Notes: a model not told the origin generated them from the letters alone. 32,835 bases of DNA from Comamonas sp. lk (GCA_945869165.1 CAMBNY010000033.1:1-32835); one strand, 5' to 3'; counted from the first letter of the stretch, positions 1 to 9,481 are shown. A program made the numbers and translations.

Positions 1-694
1 GCGTCCACGCACCCGGCGCCGGGTTGCAGGCGCGTATCAGGTCATAGACCACGTCAATATGGTTATTCCAGTGGATCTGCGACTCGGCCGCCAAAAACCA
101 TCCCTCGTAGCTGGCTTGCGATTCATCTTGCGCAATTTCCTGGTGCGTACCGGCCACTACCGCGTCCGCCGCTTCCAATAGTGCGCTCACACCTAGCGGG
201 AACAGCTTGTTGAAATACAGCTCACCCAAAGTCTCGTCCGGGCCGATGTCGCAGCGCTTTTGCAAAATCACCAAGCCTTCGTCCAAGCCGTCGCTGGGCC
301 TAAAAATGGTGAGGCCGGTTTCCTTTTCGCCGCGCGACATGGCCCAGCTGATGGCCGAAGGCCCACGGTATTTGGGCAACAGCGAAGGGTGGTATTGGAT
401 AGTGCCGTGCTTGGGCACGTTCAGTAGCGACTGCGGCGCAAATTGCACCACATAGGCCATCACGCCCAGGTCAGGCGCCAGCGCTTGCATGGCCTGGTGC
501 GCGTCGTCGCCCGTCAGCTTGTCCAGCTGAAACACCTGCAAGCCGCGCGCTTGCGCTTCTACGCGCAAGGCGTCGGGCTTGGTGCCGGGCTTTTCCGGCC
601 GGCAAAACACGCCCACCACCTCGTCGCCACGCGCTAAAAACGCTTCCAAGGCAGCTTTGCCGAAATCTTGTTGACCGATAAGCACGATACGCAT
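1..694 (-). CDS. Formyltransferase / 10-formyl-THF hydrolase-like protein (3' end cut by window)
   Basis: Reading from ATG at 694 gives 231 codons with no stop before the window edge, so the C-terminus is missing. It begins MRIVLIGQQDFGKAALEAFL and carries the family signature YHPSLLPKYRG, then GLDEGLVILQ and a late NPAPGAW. These resemble the N-terminal hydrolase domain of 10-formyltetrahydrofolate dehydrogenase (ALDH1L1) more than Met-tRNA formyltransferase: the Asn two residues before the catalytic His in Fmt proteins is Gln here. The expected role is transfer or hydrolysis of the formyl group of 10-formyl-THF in the cytosol. It is the third gene of the oxc-frc run, 44 bp after frc, so it probably serves formyl-CoA/formate metabolism. 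Family is secure; exact substrate is inferred. Confidence 0.8.
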   Translation of the reverse strand, partial: MRIVLIGQQDFGKAALEAFLARGDEVVGVFCRPEKPGTKPDALRVEAQARGLQVFQLDKLTGDDAHQAMQALAPDLGVMAYVVQFAPQSLLNVPKHGTIQYHPSLLPKYRGPSAISWAMSRGEKETGLTIFRPSDGLDEGLVILQKRCDIGPDETLGELYFNKLFPLGVSALLEAADAVVAGTHQEIAQDESQASYEGWFLAAESQIHWNNHIDVVYDLIRACNPAPGAWT

Positions 695-738
695 GGCTTC
701 CAACCTTGTAATAGCGGCGCAGGGCCGCGCGGCTTTTC

Positions 739-1986
739 TTAAATAACTTTGGCTTCGCGCAGCGCGCCAATGTCGGCAGCCGAGTAGCCTAATTGCCCCA
801 GCACCTCGTCCGTATGCTCGCCCAGCAAGGGTGAGCGGGTGACTTCGGTAATGCTGTCGGACATCTTGATCGGGTTGCCCACAGTTAGGTATTTGCCGCG
901 CTCGGGGTGGTCCACTTCCACCACGGTGCCGGTGGCGCGCAGCGAGGGCTCTTCGGCGATTTCCTTCATCGACAAAATCGGCCCGCAGGGGATGTCAAAT
1001 TGGTTCAGGATGTCCATGGCCTCGAACTTGGTCTGGGTCATAGTCCACTCTTCAATGCGCGCAAAAATTTGCTTGAGGTGCGGCAAGCGCTTGGGCGGTG
1101 TCGCGTAGTCCGGGTGGGTAATCCAGTCTTCCTGGCCTATCACTTTGCACACCGCAGGCCACACGGCCGCTTGGGTAATGAAATAGATATAGGCGTTGGG
1201 GTCGGTCTCCCAACCTTTGCACTTGAGGATAGAGCCGGGCTGGCCGCCGCCCGAAGCGTTGCCCGCGCGGGGCACGGCATCGCCAAAAGGCGTGTCGGGG
1301 AATTGCGGGTATTCGTTCATGGTGCCGGTGCGGTCCAGGCGCTGCTGGTCGCGCAGCTTGACGCGGCACAGGTTGAGCACCGCGTCTTGCATAGGCGCCA
1401 AGACCTTTTGGCCGCGCCCTGAGCTATTGCGCTGAAACAGCGCCGCCACAATGCCCAGCGCCAGGTGCAAGCCGGTGCCCGAATCGCCAATTTGCGCGCC
1501 GGTGACCATGGGCGGGCCGTCGTCAAAACCGGTGGTGGAGGCCGCGCCGCCTGCGCACTGCGCCACGTTTTCATACACCTTGCAGTCTTCGTACTTGCCA
1601 GGTCCAAAGCCTTTGACCGAGGCCACAATCATGCGCGGGTTTAGCTCTTGGATGCGCTCCCAGGTAAAGCCCATGCGGTCTAAGGCGCCGGGGGCAAAGT
1701 TTTCTACCAGCACGTCGCAGGTCTTGATCAGCCGGTCTAACACTTCCTTGCCCTTGGGGTCTTTGGTATTGACGGTGATCGAGCGCTTGTTGTGGTTGAG
1801 CATGGTGAAGTACAGGCTGTCCACACCGGGAATATCGCGCAGTTGCCCGCGAGTGGCGTCGCCTTCACCGGCTTTTTCCACCTTGATCACGTCGGCGCCA
1901 AACCAGGCCAGCAACTGGGTGCAGGTCGGGCCCGATTGCACATGGGTGAAGTCGAGAATGCGTACGCCGTCTAATGCTTTGCTCAT
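739..1986 (-). CDS. frc: Formyl-CoA:oxalate CoA-transferase
   Basis: A 415-residue family III CoA-transferase, close to the usual length of about 420-430. It moves CoA from formyl-CoA to oxalate, giving oxalyl-CoA and formate, and so feeds oxalyl-CoA decarboxylase. The N-terminus has the family fold signature ([20 protein letters not shown]), followed by NHNKRSI and [10 protein letters not shown]. The predicted catalytic aspartate is D168 in [11 protein letters not shown], matching D169 of the Oxalobacter enzyme. The glycine loop that shields the active site is GGGQPG at 246-251. It starts 29 bp after the oxc stop on the same strand, so the two genes are almost certainly co-transcribed. I chose ATG 1986 because it is the canonical start [13 protein letters not shown]. 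Confidence 0.95.
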   Translation of the reverse strand: MSKALDGVRILDFTHVQSGPTCTQLLAWFGADVIKVEKAGEGDATRGQLRDIPGVDSLYFTMLNHNKRSITVNTKDPKGKEVLDRLIKTCDVLVENFAPGALDRMGFTWERIQELNPRMIVASVKGFGPGKYEDCKVYENVAQCAGGAASTTGFDDGPPMVTGAQIGDSGTGLHLALGIVAALFQRNSSGRGQKVLAPMQDAVLNLCRVKLRDQQRLDRTGTMNEYPQFPDTPFGDAVPRAGNASGGGQPGSILKCKGWETDPNAYIYFITQAAVWPAVCKVIGQEDWITHPDYATPPKRLPHLKQIFARIEEWTMTQTKFEAMDILNQFDIPCGPILSMKEIAEEPSLRATGTVVEVDHPERGKYLTVGNPIKMSDSITEVTRSPLLGEHTDEVLGQLGYSAADIGALREAKVI

Positions 1987-2015
1987 AGCTGAAGAATCCT
2001 TTGGAATTGCAAAAA

Positions 2016-3752
2016 TCAGGTCTTTTTCGCGGTTTGCGGATTCAGCATGGTAATGCGTCCGCTCTCCGTGCCCGCTGTCTCGTCGATGACAGCGTTGATC
2101 AGGGTAGGTTGTCCGCTTGCGATAGCGGCTTCCATCGCCTCTTGCAATTGGGCTGGGGTGGTAGCTTGTACGCCTACCCCACCAAAAGCTTCCATCATTT
2201 TGTCATAGCGCGCGCCCTTGACGAAAACCGTGGGCGCCACGTCCGCGCCGCCCGATGCGTTGACGTCGGTGCCGCGATACACCCCGTTGTTATTGAAAAT
2301 CACTATGCAGATCGGCAGGTGGTAGCGGCAAATCGTCTCCACCTCCATGCCGCTAAAACCAAAGGCGCTATCGCCTTCGATGGCAATCACCGGTTTGCCG
2401 GTCACCACGGCGGCGGCGATGGCAAAGCCCATGCCGATGCCCATGACGCCCCAGGTGCCCACGTCCAGGCGCTTGCGCGGCTGGTACATATCCACGATGC
2501 TGCGGGTGAAGTCCAAGGTGTTGGCGCCTTCGTTGACCAGAATCGCGTCCGGGTGCGCCTTGATGACGGAGCGCACCGCGCTCAGGGCGCTGTGGAAATT
2601 CATGGGCGAGGGGTTTTTCGCCAGCGTCTCGGCCATTTTGGCCTGGTTGGCGTCGCGTTTGCTAAACACCGGGCCGGTCCAGTCCGCCGGGGCCTTGGGC
2701 CAGTGGCTGCCCATGCCGGCCACCAGCGCCGCCACGCACGAGCCGATGTCGCCCACCAGCGGCGCGGCAATCGCCACATTGCTGTCCATCTCAGTGGGCG
2801 AGATATCTATTTGTATGAATTGCTTGCCGATGGGCGTGCCCCAGGTCTTGCCTTTGCCGTGGGATAGCAGCCAGTTCAGGCGCGCGCCTACCAGCAGCAC
2901 CACGTCCGACTCGGCCAACACATACGAGCGCGCCGCCGAGGCGCACTGCGCGTGGGTATCGGGCAGCAAGCCCTTGGCCATGGACATGGGCAAATAGGGG
3001 ATGCCCGAAGTCTCCACCAGCGCGCGGATGTCGGCATCGGCCTGCGCATAGGCCGCTCCCTTGCCCAACAAAATCAGCGGGCGCTTGGCGCTTTTGAGCA
3101 GGTCTAAGGCGCGGGCTACTGCGTCGGGGGCCGGGATCTGGCGTGGCGCAGGGTCTACCACCTTGATGAGTGAGGCCGCGCCCTTGGCGGCGTCCATGGT
3201 CTGGGCAAATAGCTTGGCCGGCAAATCTAAATACACGCCGCCGGGCCGGCCCGACAAAGCCGAGCGGATAGCGCGCGCAATGCCCACGCCAATGTCCTCG
3301 GCGTGCAGCACCCTAAATGCGGCTTTGCATAAAGGCTTGGCAATCGCCAGTTGGTCCATCTCTTCGTAATCACCTTGCTGCAAATCCACAATCTCGCGCT
3401 CGCTAGAGCCGCTGATCAAAATCATCGGAAAGCAATTGGTGGTGGCATTGGCCAGCGCCGTCAGGCCGTTCAAAAATCCCGGTGCCGACACGGTAAGGCA
3501 AATACCCGGTTTTTGCGTCAAAAAGCCCGCCGCCGCTGCGGCATTGCCTGCGTGCTGCTCGTGGCGGAAGGAAATGACGCGCATGCCTTGCCCCTGCGCC
3601 ATGCGCGTCAGGTCAGTAATCGGGATGCCCGGGAGGCCGAAGATGGTGTCGATGCCGTTGAGCTTGAGGGCATCAATGACTAAATGGAATCCGTCGATTT
3701 GCGCGCCGGAATCGGCAACGGCGTGGTTTTCCTGAGGGCTGGTTGCGGTCAT
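2016..3752 (-). CDS. oxc: Oxalyl-CoA decarboxylase
   Basis: A 578-residue thiamine-diphosphate enzyme that decarboxylates oxalyl-CoA to formyl-CoA and CO2. The TPP-activating Glu is E65 in [15 protein letters not shown]. The C-terminal TPP/Mg motif runs from [11 protein letters not shown] (460-470) to the NNNGVYRG segment (487-494). The middle domain has the ADP/CoA-binding layout of the family. With frc downstream this is a complete two-enzyme oxalate degradation cycle. ATG 3752 has a GGAG about 8 bases upstream. An 11-bp palindrome lies about 45 bp upstream of the start and could be an operator. Other TPP enzymes such as acetolactate synthase are unlikely because of the frc neighbour and the sequence around the TPP motif. 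Confidence 0.95.
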   Translation of the reverse strand: MTATSPQENHAVADSGAQIDGFHLVIDALKLNGIDTIFGLPGIPITDLTRMAQGQGMRVISFRHEQHAGNAAAAAGFLTQKPGICLTVSAPGFLNGLTALANATTNCFPMILISGSSEREIVDLQQGDYEEMDQLAIAKPLCKAAFRVLHAEDIGVGIARAIRSALSGRPGGVYLDLPAKLFAQTMDAAKGAASLIKVVDPAPRQIPAPDAVARALDLLKSAKRPLILLGKGAAYAQADADIRALVETSGIPYLPMSMAKGLLPDTHAQCASAARSYVLAESDVVLLVGARLNWLLSHGKGKTWGTPIGKQFIQIDISPTEMDSNVAIAAPLVGDIGSCVAALVAGMGSHWPKAPADWTGPVFSKRDANQAKMAETLAKNPSPMNFHSALSAVRSVIKAHPDAILVNEGANTLDFTRSIVDMYQPRKRLDVGTWGVMGIGMGFAIAAAVVTGKPVIAIEGDSAFGFSGMEVETICRYHLPICIVIFNNNGVYRGTDVNASGGADVAPTVFVKGARYDKMMEAFGGVGVQATTPAQLQEAMEAAIASGQPTLINAVIDETAGTESGRITMLNPQTAKKT

Positions 3753-3797
3753 GGCTTGGCTCCGTGAAGAAATGGATGGCTCGGTTTTCCACCGGCT

Positions 3798-3808
3798 GTA
3801 CTTAGTAC
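3798..3808. promoter_or_regulatory. Short palindrome upstream of oxc
   Basis: GTACTTAGTAC is a perfect 5-1-5 inverted repeat 45 bp upstream of the oxc start codon. Its position fits an operator for the oxc-frc operon, but no dedicated regulator gene is adjacent and short palindromes occur by chance, so this is weak. Confidence 0.2.
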
Positions 3809-3980
3809 CTGACTCCCTGGTCTGGCGCCTGTATTCCCCGCCCAGCCGGGCCGAATGCAGTCTTGGCGCAGTGCACCAGGCGCGGCTATTGGCGCTAGGA
3901 ATTCAGCCTGTGAAACTCACTCTCGCATAGTAGGCTCTTGCGCGGCAAATTTCGAGAGGGTAAATACCTAGGGAAGGTCT

Positions 3981-4094
3981 GCATAAGCCCGTCATCGCGA
4001 GGAGCGCAGCGACGCGGCGATCCATCAGCGCAAGATGGGCAGGCAAAATTGGATTGCCTCGCGTGCGCTCTCAATGACGTGGCTGGACTTATGC
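3981..4094. repeat. REP-like imperfect palindrome (paired arms)
   Basis: The outer arms GCATAAG (3981-3987) and CTTATGC (4088-4094) enclose CGTCATCGCGAGG (3990 onward) and its inverted counterpart ending CAATGACG (4072-4079), with GGCGATCCA and TGGATTGCC facing inward. The same core, CGTCATTGCGAGG plus GGCAATCCA, recurs at 6506-6615, 9411-9480 and 10334-10412, so this is one member of a dispersed family. Two inverted REP units in a pair is a REPIN-like arrangement. The transcript could fold into a long hairpin. Confidence 0.75.
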
Positions 4095-4169
4095 GAAATC
4101 CTCGCCCCCACCTTGGCCACCGTATTACGCATCCAAACCCCTGCTAAAACTTCAAGCCGATGGTAATTT

Positions 4170-4210
4170 ATCATTGAAAATTAAACGTAATGCGTTAAAA
4201 TTTCAATGAT
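4170..4210. promoter_or_regulatory. Nested dyad overlapping the ATPase gene start
   Basis: ATCATTGAAA (4170-4179) is perfectly inverted as TTTCAATGAT (4201-4210), and the inner AACGTAATGCGTT is a second near-palindrome with the same centre at 4190; overall 17 of 20 positions pair. The right arm contains the ATG of the downstream gene at 4206. A bound repressor or an RNA hairpin here would block expression of that gene. The 10-mer ATCATTGAAA is found again across the start codon of the AbrB-like gene (9660-9669). Confidence 0.4.
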
Positions 4211-5378
4211 GATAGATCGCCAGGCCCTTTCCACGCTCTCGCAACGCCTCCATGAGTCACCGGCGGTGGTGTTGCTCGGGCCGCGCCAGGTGGGCAAAAC
4301 CACCTTAGCGCTTCAACTGGCTAGCACTTGGCCTGGGGGCGCCACCTACCTGGATTTGGAGCGACCGGCCGACCGCATGCGCCTTTCAGATGCGGATGCG
4401 TTCCTACGTGCCCAGGGTGGCAAACTGCTTATCTTGGACGAGATCCACCGCATGCCCGGCTTGTTTGAAGTCTTGCGCGGCATCATCGATGCGCGTCGTC
4501 GTGGCGGGCAGCGTTTTGGCCATTTCCTGCTTTTGGGATCGGCCTCGCTGGACTTGATGCAGCAAAGCAGCGAGACCTTGGCCGGTCGGGTCGTGTATCT
4601 TGAAATCGGGCCGGTGCACGCCTTGGAGTGGCCCGCTGCTGATTTGGATACGCTGTGGCTGCGAGGCGGTTTCCCCGACAGCCTGCTGGCTGCAAGCGAT
4701 GCAGCGAGCCTGCGCTGGCGCGAAGACTTTGTGCGCAGCTACTTGCAGCGCGATGTGCCCATGTTTGCCCCGCGTCTGCCCGCCGAAACCGTGGGCCGCT
4801 TGTGGACCATGCTGGCCCACCAGCAAGGCGCATTGCTGCAACAAAGCCGCCTGGCCAGTGGCCTGGGCGTAAGCAGCCCGGCGGTCGAGCGCTACGTCGA
4901 TTTGCTCGTGGACTTACAACTGGTTCGACGTCTGCGCCCCTGGAGTGGCAATGTGGGCAAGCGCCTAGTTAAAGCGCCCAAGGTGTATGTGCGCGATGGC
5001 GGCTTGGTACATGCGCTATTGGGGCTGGGTAATTTGCACGATCTGGCGGGCCATCCGGTGTGTGGGCCCAGCTATGAAGGCTTTTGCATTGACAACCTGA
5101 TGGCCGCCGCCAGCCCCAACTGCACGGCTTACAGCTACCGCACCCATGCGGGCGCGGAGATCGATCTGCTGATCGAGCGCGCCGGACAACCGTGGATGGC
5201 CATCGAAATCAAACGCTCCACTGCACCGACCTTGAGCAAAGGCTTTGACATTGCTTGCGCAGACCTGAACATCGCACAGCGCTATGTGGTCTATCCCGGT
5301 ATCGAACGCTTTGCGATGCGCTACGGCGCGCAGGCGATTGGGCTGGTGGAATTGATGAAGGTGCTGCGCAAGGGCTGA
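4206..5378 (+). CDS. AAA family ATPase with C-terminal DUF4143 domain
   Basis: A 390-residue protein of the AAA_14/DUF4143 type. The N-terminal ATPase has Walker A GPRQVGKT (25-32) and Walker B LLILDE (74-79) followed by IHRMPG. The C-terminal half has the DUF4143 pattern: VYVRDGGLVHALLGL, then SYEGFCIDNL, then AEIDLLIERAG and an IEIKRS segment, which resembles a nuclease-like core. The cellular role of this family is not established. The gene ends only 29 bp before ureD, so it may share transcription with the urease genes, although functional linkage is not implied. Two successive ATG codons begin the gene inside a palindrome. Confidence 0.85.
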   Translation: MMIDRQALSTLSQRLHESPAVVLLGPRQVGKTTLALQLASTWPGGATYLDLERPADRMRLSDADAFLRAQGGKLLILDEIHRMPGLFEVLRGIIDARRRGGQRFGHFLLLGSASLDLMQQSSETLAGRVVYLEIGPVHALEWPAADLDTLWLRGGFPDSLLAASDAASLRWREDFVRSYLQRDVPMFAPRLPAETVGRLWTMLAHQQGALLQQSRLASGLGVSSPAVERYVDLLVDLQLVRRLRPWSGNVGKRLVKAPKVYVRDGGLVHALLGLGNLHDLAGHPVCGPSYEGFCIDNLMAAASPNCTAYSYRTHAGAEIDLLIERAGQPWMAIEIKRSTAPTLSKGFDIACADLNIAQRYVVYPGIERFAMRYGAQAIGLVELMKVLRKG

Positions 5379-5407
5379 TACACATTCCAAGCGCCACTAC
5401 GTCCACC

Positions 5408-6238
5408 ATGCCCTGGCACGCCAGCCTCCAACTCGACTACGCCTTAGAGCAAGGGCGCAGCGTCGCGCGCCATCAGCACAGCGGGCCTTTGCGTATTTTG
5501 CAAAGCCTCTACCCGGAGGGCGATGCGGTCTGCCACAACGTGTTGGTGCATCCGCCGGGCGGCCTGGTCGGGGGCGATACGCTGGAGCTAGACATCCACG
5601 CCGCCGCCGGCAGCCACGGCTTGATGACCACGCCAGGCGCCACCCGTTTTTACCGCGCGCAAGATGCCCCGGCCCGCCAGATCACTCGGCTGCAATTGGA
5701 CGAAGGCGCGCGCTTGGAATGGCTACCGCAAGAGACACTGTGCTACAGCGGCTGCCGCGCTGAAAACACCCTGTCCATGGAGATTGCGCCCGGTGCCGAA
5801 CTGATGGGCTGGGACATCACCGCGCTAGGCCTGCCGCACGCCGGTTTGCCTTTTGAAAGCGGCTATGTGCAGCAGCAATTGCAATGGCCCGGCGTCTGGT
5901 TGGAGCGCGCCCGCCTGGCCGCGGATGATGCGCTGCTGATGCAGGGCCGCGCTGGCCTGGCCGGCTTGCGCTGCACCGCCACGCTCTACCTGGCCTGCGG
6001 CACACCGCTTACCCGCACTGCTAAAGAGGCTGCGCTCGACGCCGCGCGTGCGCTGATTGCCGACCACCGACTTTCCGCCAGCGCGGGCGCTACCAGCCCC
6101 AACCCGCACACCGTGCTGGTGCGCGTCTTGTCCGACCAGGTGGAGCCCTCGGTGCAATTGCTGCGCGCCATCCGCCTGGCTTGGCGCCAGGCGCACTGGC
6201 AACTGTCCGCCGCAGCGCCGCGTATTTGGGCGATGTAG
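5408..6238 (+). CDS. ureD: Urease accessory protein UreD
   Basis: A 276-residue UreD, the scaffold that binds apo-urease and recruits UreF and UreG for nickel insertion. Characteristic segments are the N-terminal MPWHASLQLDYA, then HPPGGLVGGDTLEL, TTPGATRFYR and WLPQETLCYSG. I chose ATG 5408 because the homologous region starts there; the same frame stays open upstream to 5255 but that part lies inside the DUF4143 gene. It is 29 bp after that gene and separated from ureA by 424 bp, an unusually large gap in a urease cluster. Confidence 0.93.
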   Translation: MPWHASLQLDYALEQGRSVARHQHSGPLRILQSLYPEGDAVCHNVLVHPPGGLVGGDTLELDIHAAAGSHGLMTTPGATRFYRAQDAPARQITRLQLDEGARLEWLPQETLCYSGCRAENTLSMEIAPGAELMGWDITALGLPHAGLPFESGYVQQQLQWPGVWLERARLAADDALLMQGRAGLAGLRCTATLYLACGTPLTRTAKEAALDAARALIADHRLSASAGATSPNPHTVLVRVLSDQVEPSVQLLRAIRLAWRQAHWQLSAAAPRIWAM

Positions 6239-6662
6239 GCGCGCTTGTGGCCTAAGCCCAAGGCGCACCAAAGCGAGGCGAGTGCACGCATTAAGGAAGT
6301 GGCGACACCATTTCGGTGCGCGCGCATATTTGGTGCACCACTATCGCGCAACAACGGTTTGATATGGGGGCAATGCCGAGATGCCAGCCAAATAGGCAGC
6401 ACATAGGCAAGGCCTCGCTTCACAAGGGCAGGCTTGGCAGAAACCGTGCCGTAGGCGCCTGGGCCTGGCACCCACTCTTGCGGCATGTAGATTGCTAAGT
6501 GAAGTCATGGACTGCCGCGTCGCTAACGCTCCTCGCAGTGACGGGTGAGGTGCGCGTTGCTTGTGGTGGCGATGGCAAGTGCGTCATTGCGAGGCCGAAG
6601 GCCGTGGCAATCCATTTGGGTATGAATCAATTCAAATGAAATAAAGTAAATAGAAGTGTTCT
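6239..6662 (+). other. 424-bp gap between ureD and ureA
   Basis: No supported gene. The first 260 bp are ordinary GC-rich sequence; the second part contains a pair of REP-like units at 6506-6544 and 6582-6615. A degenerate sigma-54-like element is present near 6434-6450 (GG-N10-GC spacing), but its match is poor. A promoter for ureA onward may sit here; none could be assigned with confidence. Confidence 0.4.
6506..6615. repeat. Pair of REP-like units in the ureD-ureA gap
   Basis: The unit at 6506-6544 reads CATGGACTGCCGCGTCGC and ends CTCGCAGTGACGG; the unit at 6582-6615 reads CGTCATTGCGAGGCCGAAGG and ends GGCAATCCAT. They are in opposite orientations, back to back relative to the pair upstream of ureF. 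The sequence family is shared with 3981-4094, 9411-9480 and 10334-10412. Confidence 0.75.
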
Positions 6663-6965
6663 ATGGAACTGACCCCCCGCGAAAAAGATAAGTTGTTGAT
6701 CTTCACCGCCGCTTTGCTGGCCGAGCGGCGCAAGGCGCGTGGCCTCAAGCTCAACTATCCCGAGGCCGTGGCCCTGATCAGCGCCGCCGTTATGGAAGGC
6801 GCGCGCGATGGCAAGACGGTTGCGCAACTCATGAGCGAAGGCCGCAGTGTGCTGACGCGTGCGGATGTGATGGACGGCATCGCCGAGATGATCCCCGACA
6901 TCCAGGTAGAAGCCAGCTTCCCCGATGGCACCAAGCTGGTCACCGTGCACCAGCCTATTGTTTAA
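6663..6965 (+). CDS. ureA: Urease subunit gamma
   Basis: 100 residues, the exact usual size of bacterial UreA. Begins [20 protein letters not shown] with [15 protein letters not shown] and [20 protein letters not shown], all family hallmarks. It is the smallest structural subunit of the (alpha beta gamma)3 nickel urease that hydrolyses urea to ammonia and carbamate in the cytosol. Followed by a small membrane-protein gene rather than directly by ureB. Confidence 0.97.
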   Translation: MELTPREKDKLLIFTAALLAERRKARGLKLNYPEAVALISAAVMEGARDGKTVAQLMSEGRSVLTRADVMDGIAEMIPDIQVEASFPDGTKLVTVHQPIV

Positions 6966-7110
6966 GCCCGCGCCGCAAGCGCGCGTACGCCACCATGAAT
7001 ATCTTTAAGCAAAGCGGTAGCACTTGGCACTCCTGCAGCGCCTGGCCATATACCGCGCAGCCTTCGAGCCACCTCTTCAACATGTACCCCGCCTCTTTTA
7101 GGAGAACCGT

Positions 7111-7338
7111 ATGACTTTGCGTCCCTTGCGACCTTTGTTCCCCGCTTTGTTGACGCGTTCAAAGCCCGCATTGCGCAGCGCCGCTGTGGCCCTCGCGCTG
7201 CTAGCTGCCCATGGCCTGGCGCTGGCCCACGAAGGCCACGGCATGCAGGGCAGCCACTGGCACGCTACCGATTTGCTGGGCCTCGTGTTCGGCCTGGCGG
7301 TCGCGGCGCTGGTTTGGCGTTCGCGGGGCGGTAAGTAA
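7111..7338 (+). CDS. Small His-rich one-helix membrane protein inside the urease operon
   Basis: A 75-residue protein preceded by a good ribosome site (AGGAG, 7 bases before ATG). It has a basic N-terminus, a hydrophobic signal-like segment (about 23-38), then a short metal-ligand-rich stretch HEGHGMQGSHWH (40-51) and a second hydrophobic segment (about 54-70) ending RSRGGK. Predicted topology places the His/Met stretch outside the cytoplasm. It lies between ureA and ureB, only 3 bp before the ureB start, so it is translated with the urease subunits. I do not recognise a named family; a role in nickel acquisition, like HupE/UreJ proteins found in some urease operons, is an inference from residues and context only. 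Confidence 0.75.
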   Translation: MTLRPLRPLFPALLTRSKPALRSAAVALALLAAHGLALAHEGHGMQGSHWHATDLLGLVFGLAVAALVWRSRGGK

Positions 7339-7341
7339 GCC

Positions 7342-7647
7342 ATGGTCCCCGGCGAAATCTTGATCGACGCGGGCGCCCACGCGCTCAACAGCGGGCGGCG
7401 CACTTGCACGCTGCTGGTTAAAAACACCGCAGACCGGCCCATACAGGTCGGCTCGCACTACCACTTTGCCGAAACCAATGCCGCGCTGGGCTTTGACCGC
7501 AGCGCCGCGCGCGGCATGCGGCTGAACATTGCATCGGGCTCGGCGGTGCGCTTTGAGCCGGGGCAGGAACGCACGGTTGAGTTGGTGGACTTTGGCGGCG
7601 ACCGTGTGGTCTATGGCTTTCAGGGCCTGACCCAAGGCAAACTCTAA
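7342..7647 (+). CDS. ureB: Urease subunit beta
   Basis: 101 residues, the normal size. Starts [20 protein letters not shown] and carries [38 protein letters not shown] and [16 protein letters not shown], which are diagnostic for the beta subunit. It sits 13 bp upstream of ureC. The protein packs against UreC in the urease trimer. Confidence 0.97.
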   Translation: MVPGEILIDAGAHALNSGRRTCTLLVKNTADRPIQVGSHYHFAETNAALGFDRSAARGMRLNIASGSAVRFEPGQERTVELVDFGGDRVVYGFQGLTQGKL

Positions 7648-7660
7648 AAGGATTGTTTTC

Positions 7661-9406
7661 ATGGCAAGCATAGACCGGCGTGCCTACGCCGAAATTTTTG
7701 GCCCCACCGTGGGCGATCGGGTGCGTTTGGCCGATACCGATTTGCTGATCGAAGTGGAGCAAGACTTCACCTTGCGCGCTGGTGGCTATGGCGAAGAAGT
7801 GAAGTTTGGCGGCGGCAAAACCATACGCGACGGCATGGCCCAAAGCCAGCGCACGCGCGCTGAAGGCGCGGTCGATTGCGTCATGACCAATGCGCTGATC
7901 TTGGACCACACCGGCATCATCAAAGCCGACATCGGCCTGGCGGGAGGGCGCATCGTCGCTATCGGCAAAGCGGGCAACCCGGACACGCAAGCCGGCGTGG
8001 ACATCATCATCGGGCCGGGCACAGAAATCATCAGTTGCGAAGGCAATATCGTCACCGCTGGTGGCATCGACTGCCATATTCACTTTATCTGCCCGCAGCA
8101 AATCGAAGAAGCGCTGGCCAGCGGCGTTACCACCATGATGGGCGGCGGCACTGGCCCGGCCACCGGCACTTTTGCCACCACCTGCACACCCGGCCCTTGG
8201 AACATAGAGCGCATGCTGCAAGCGGCAGACGCCTTCCCCATGAACCTGGGCTTTTTTGGCAAGGGCAATGCATCGCTTCCCGCTGCTTTGCACGAGCAAA
8301 TTGACGCGGGTGTGATCGGCCTCAAACTCCACGAAGACTGGGGCACCACGCCTGCTGCCATTAGCAACTGCCTGGACGTGGCCGACGCCACCGACACGCA
8401 AGTGGCCATCCACTCGGACACGCTCAATGAATCGGGCTTTGTAGAAAACACCATCGCTGCGACCAAGGGCCGCACCCTGTGCGCCTTTCACACCGAAGGC
8501 GCAGGCGGCGGGCATGCGCCGGACATTTTGAAAGTAGTGGGCCAAGAGAACTTCTTGCCCAGCTCCACCAACCCCACCATGCCCTACACCGTCAACACCT
8601 TGGACGAGCATGTGGACATGCTGATGGTCTGCCACCACCTAGACGCGGGCATTGCCGAAGACCTGGCCTTTGCCGAAAGCCGCATCCGCAAAGAAACCAT
8701 TGCCGCCGAAGACATGTTGCACGACATGGGCGCCATCTCCATGATGAGCAGCGACAGCCAAGCCATGGGCCGCGTGGGCGAAGTCATCATCCGCACCTGG
8801 CAAACCGCTGACAAAATGAAAGCCCAGCGCGGCTGGCTCAGCCCCGAAGCGGGCCGCAGCGAGGCCACCGAAAAAGACAGCCGTAACGACAACTTCAGGG
8901 CCAAGCGCTACATCGCCAAATACACCATCAACCCCGCGATTGCGCACGGCATCAGCCACGAAGTGGGCAGCATCGAAGTGGGCAAATGGGCGGACTTGGT
9001 GGTGTGGAAACCGGCCTTTTTTGGCGTCAAGCCCGCGCTGGTGCTCAAAGGCGGCTTTATCGCCCTGGCCGCCATGGGCGACCCCAGCGCCTCTATCCCC
9101 ACGCCCCAGCCGGTGCACTACCGGCCCATGTTTGGCGCCTTTGGCGGCGCGCTAACACGCGGCTCGCTCACCTTTGTGTCGCAGGCCGGATTGAGCGGCG
9201 GTATCAAGGACCGTTTTGGCCTGGCCAAACCCCTAGCCGCCATCAAAAACGTGCGCGGCATACGCAAACAGCACATGCGCCTGAACAGCTATTTGCCCAC
9301 CATGGAGATCGACGCCCAAACCTACACGGTGCGCGCCGACGGCCAACTCCTGACCTGCGAGCCGGCCGTCAAATTGCCTATGGCACAACGTTACTTTTTA
9401 TTTTGA
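7661..9406 (+). CDS. ureC: Urease subunit alpha (catalytic)
   Basis: A 581-residue amidohydrolase, slightly longer than the typical 567-575. All nickel-site residues are visible, offset by five from Klebsiella numbering: H139 and H141 (HIH), carbamylated K222 (GLKLHEDWG), H251 (AIHSDTLNE), H277 ([12 protein letters not shown]), D365 ([10 protein letters not shown]). The flap Cys/His are C324 and H325 (MVCHHLD). The enzyme is therefore predicted to be active. AAAAGGA precedes the ATG. The C-terminus MAQRYFLF is the family standard. REP-like sequence begins 4 bp after the stop. Confidence 0.98.
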   Translation: MASIDRRAYAEIFGPTVGDRVRLADTDLLIEVEQDFTLRAGGYGEEVKFGGGKTIRDGMAQSQRTRAEGAVDCVMTNALILDHTGIIKADIGLAGGRIVAIGKAGNPDTQAGVDIIIGPGTEIISCEGNIVTAGGIDCHIHFICPQQIEEALASGVTTMMGGGTGPATGTFATTCTPGPWNIERMLQAADAFPMNLGFFGKGNASLPAALHEQIDAGVIGLKLHEDWGTTPAAISNCLDVADATDTQVAIHSDTLNESGFVENTIAATKGRTLCAFHTEGAGGGHAPDILKVVGQENFLPSSTNPTMPYTVNTLDEHVDMLMVCHHLDAGIAEDLAFAESRIRKETIAAEDMLHDMGAISMMSSDSQAMGRVGEVIIRTWQTADKMKAQRGWLSPEAGRSEATEKDSRNDNFRAKRYIAKYTINPAIAHGISHEVGSIEVGKWADLVVWKPAFFGVKPALVLKGGFIALAAMGDPSASIPTPQPVHYRPMFGAFGGALTRGSLTFVSQAGLSGGIKDRFGLAKPLAAIKNVRGIRKQHMRLNSYLPTMEIDAQTYTVRADGQLLTCEPAVKLPMAQRYFLF

Positions 9407-9410
9407 AATT

Positions 9411-9480
9411 CGTCATTGCGAGGCCGAAGGCCGTGGCAATCCATGCATTCGTTTTGAGGTCGAGGGCCGTGGCAATCCAA
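9411..9480. repeat. REP-like unit plus degenerate second unit after ureC
   Basis: A full unit CGTCATTGCGAGGCCGAAGG...GGCAATCCAT (9411-9444) is followed by a decayed direct copy ending GGGCCGTGGCAATCCAA (9446-9480). Both fall between the ureC stop and the 3' end of the antisense AbrB-like gene, within the urease transcription unit. Confidence 0.75.
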
Positions 9481-9481
9481 G

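Larger units (their letters stand above)
3753..4205. other. Intergenic region between divergent oxc and the DUF4143 ATPase gene
   Basis: This 453-bp gap has no credible gene. It holds the oxc upstream region, a REP-like long palindrome (3981-4094) and an AT-rich stretch with a nested dyad just before the ATPase gene (4170-4210). A 69-codon open frame crossing the palindrome has no family resemblance or ribosome site and is dismissed as a shadow of the repeat. Confidence 0.6.

Noticed and set aside
3938-4147. 69-codon open frame in the oxc/ATPase gap
   Set aside because: It crosses the REP-like palindrome, has no ribosome site and no recognisable family.
6434-6481. Sigma-54-like promoters before ureA (TTGGCAG..GTGCC and TGGCAC..TTGC)
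   Set aside because: The first has correct GG-N10-GC spacing but poor flanking matches; the second matches well but has 11 bases between GG and GC. Both lie about 200 bp before ureA, so neither is convincing.
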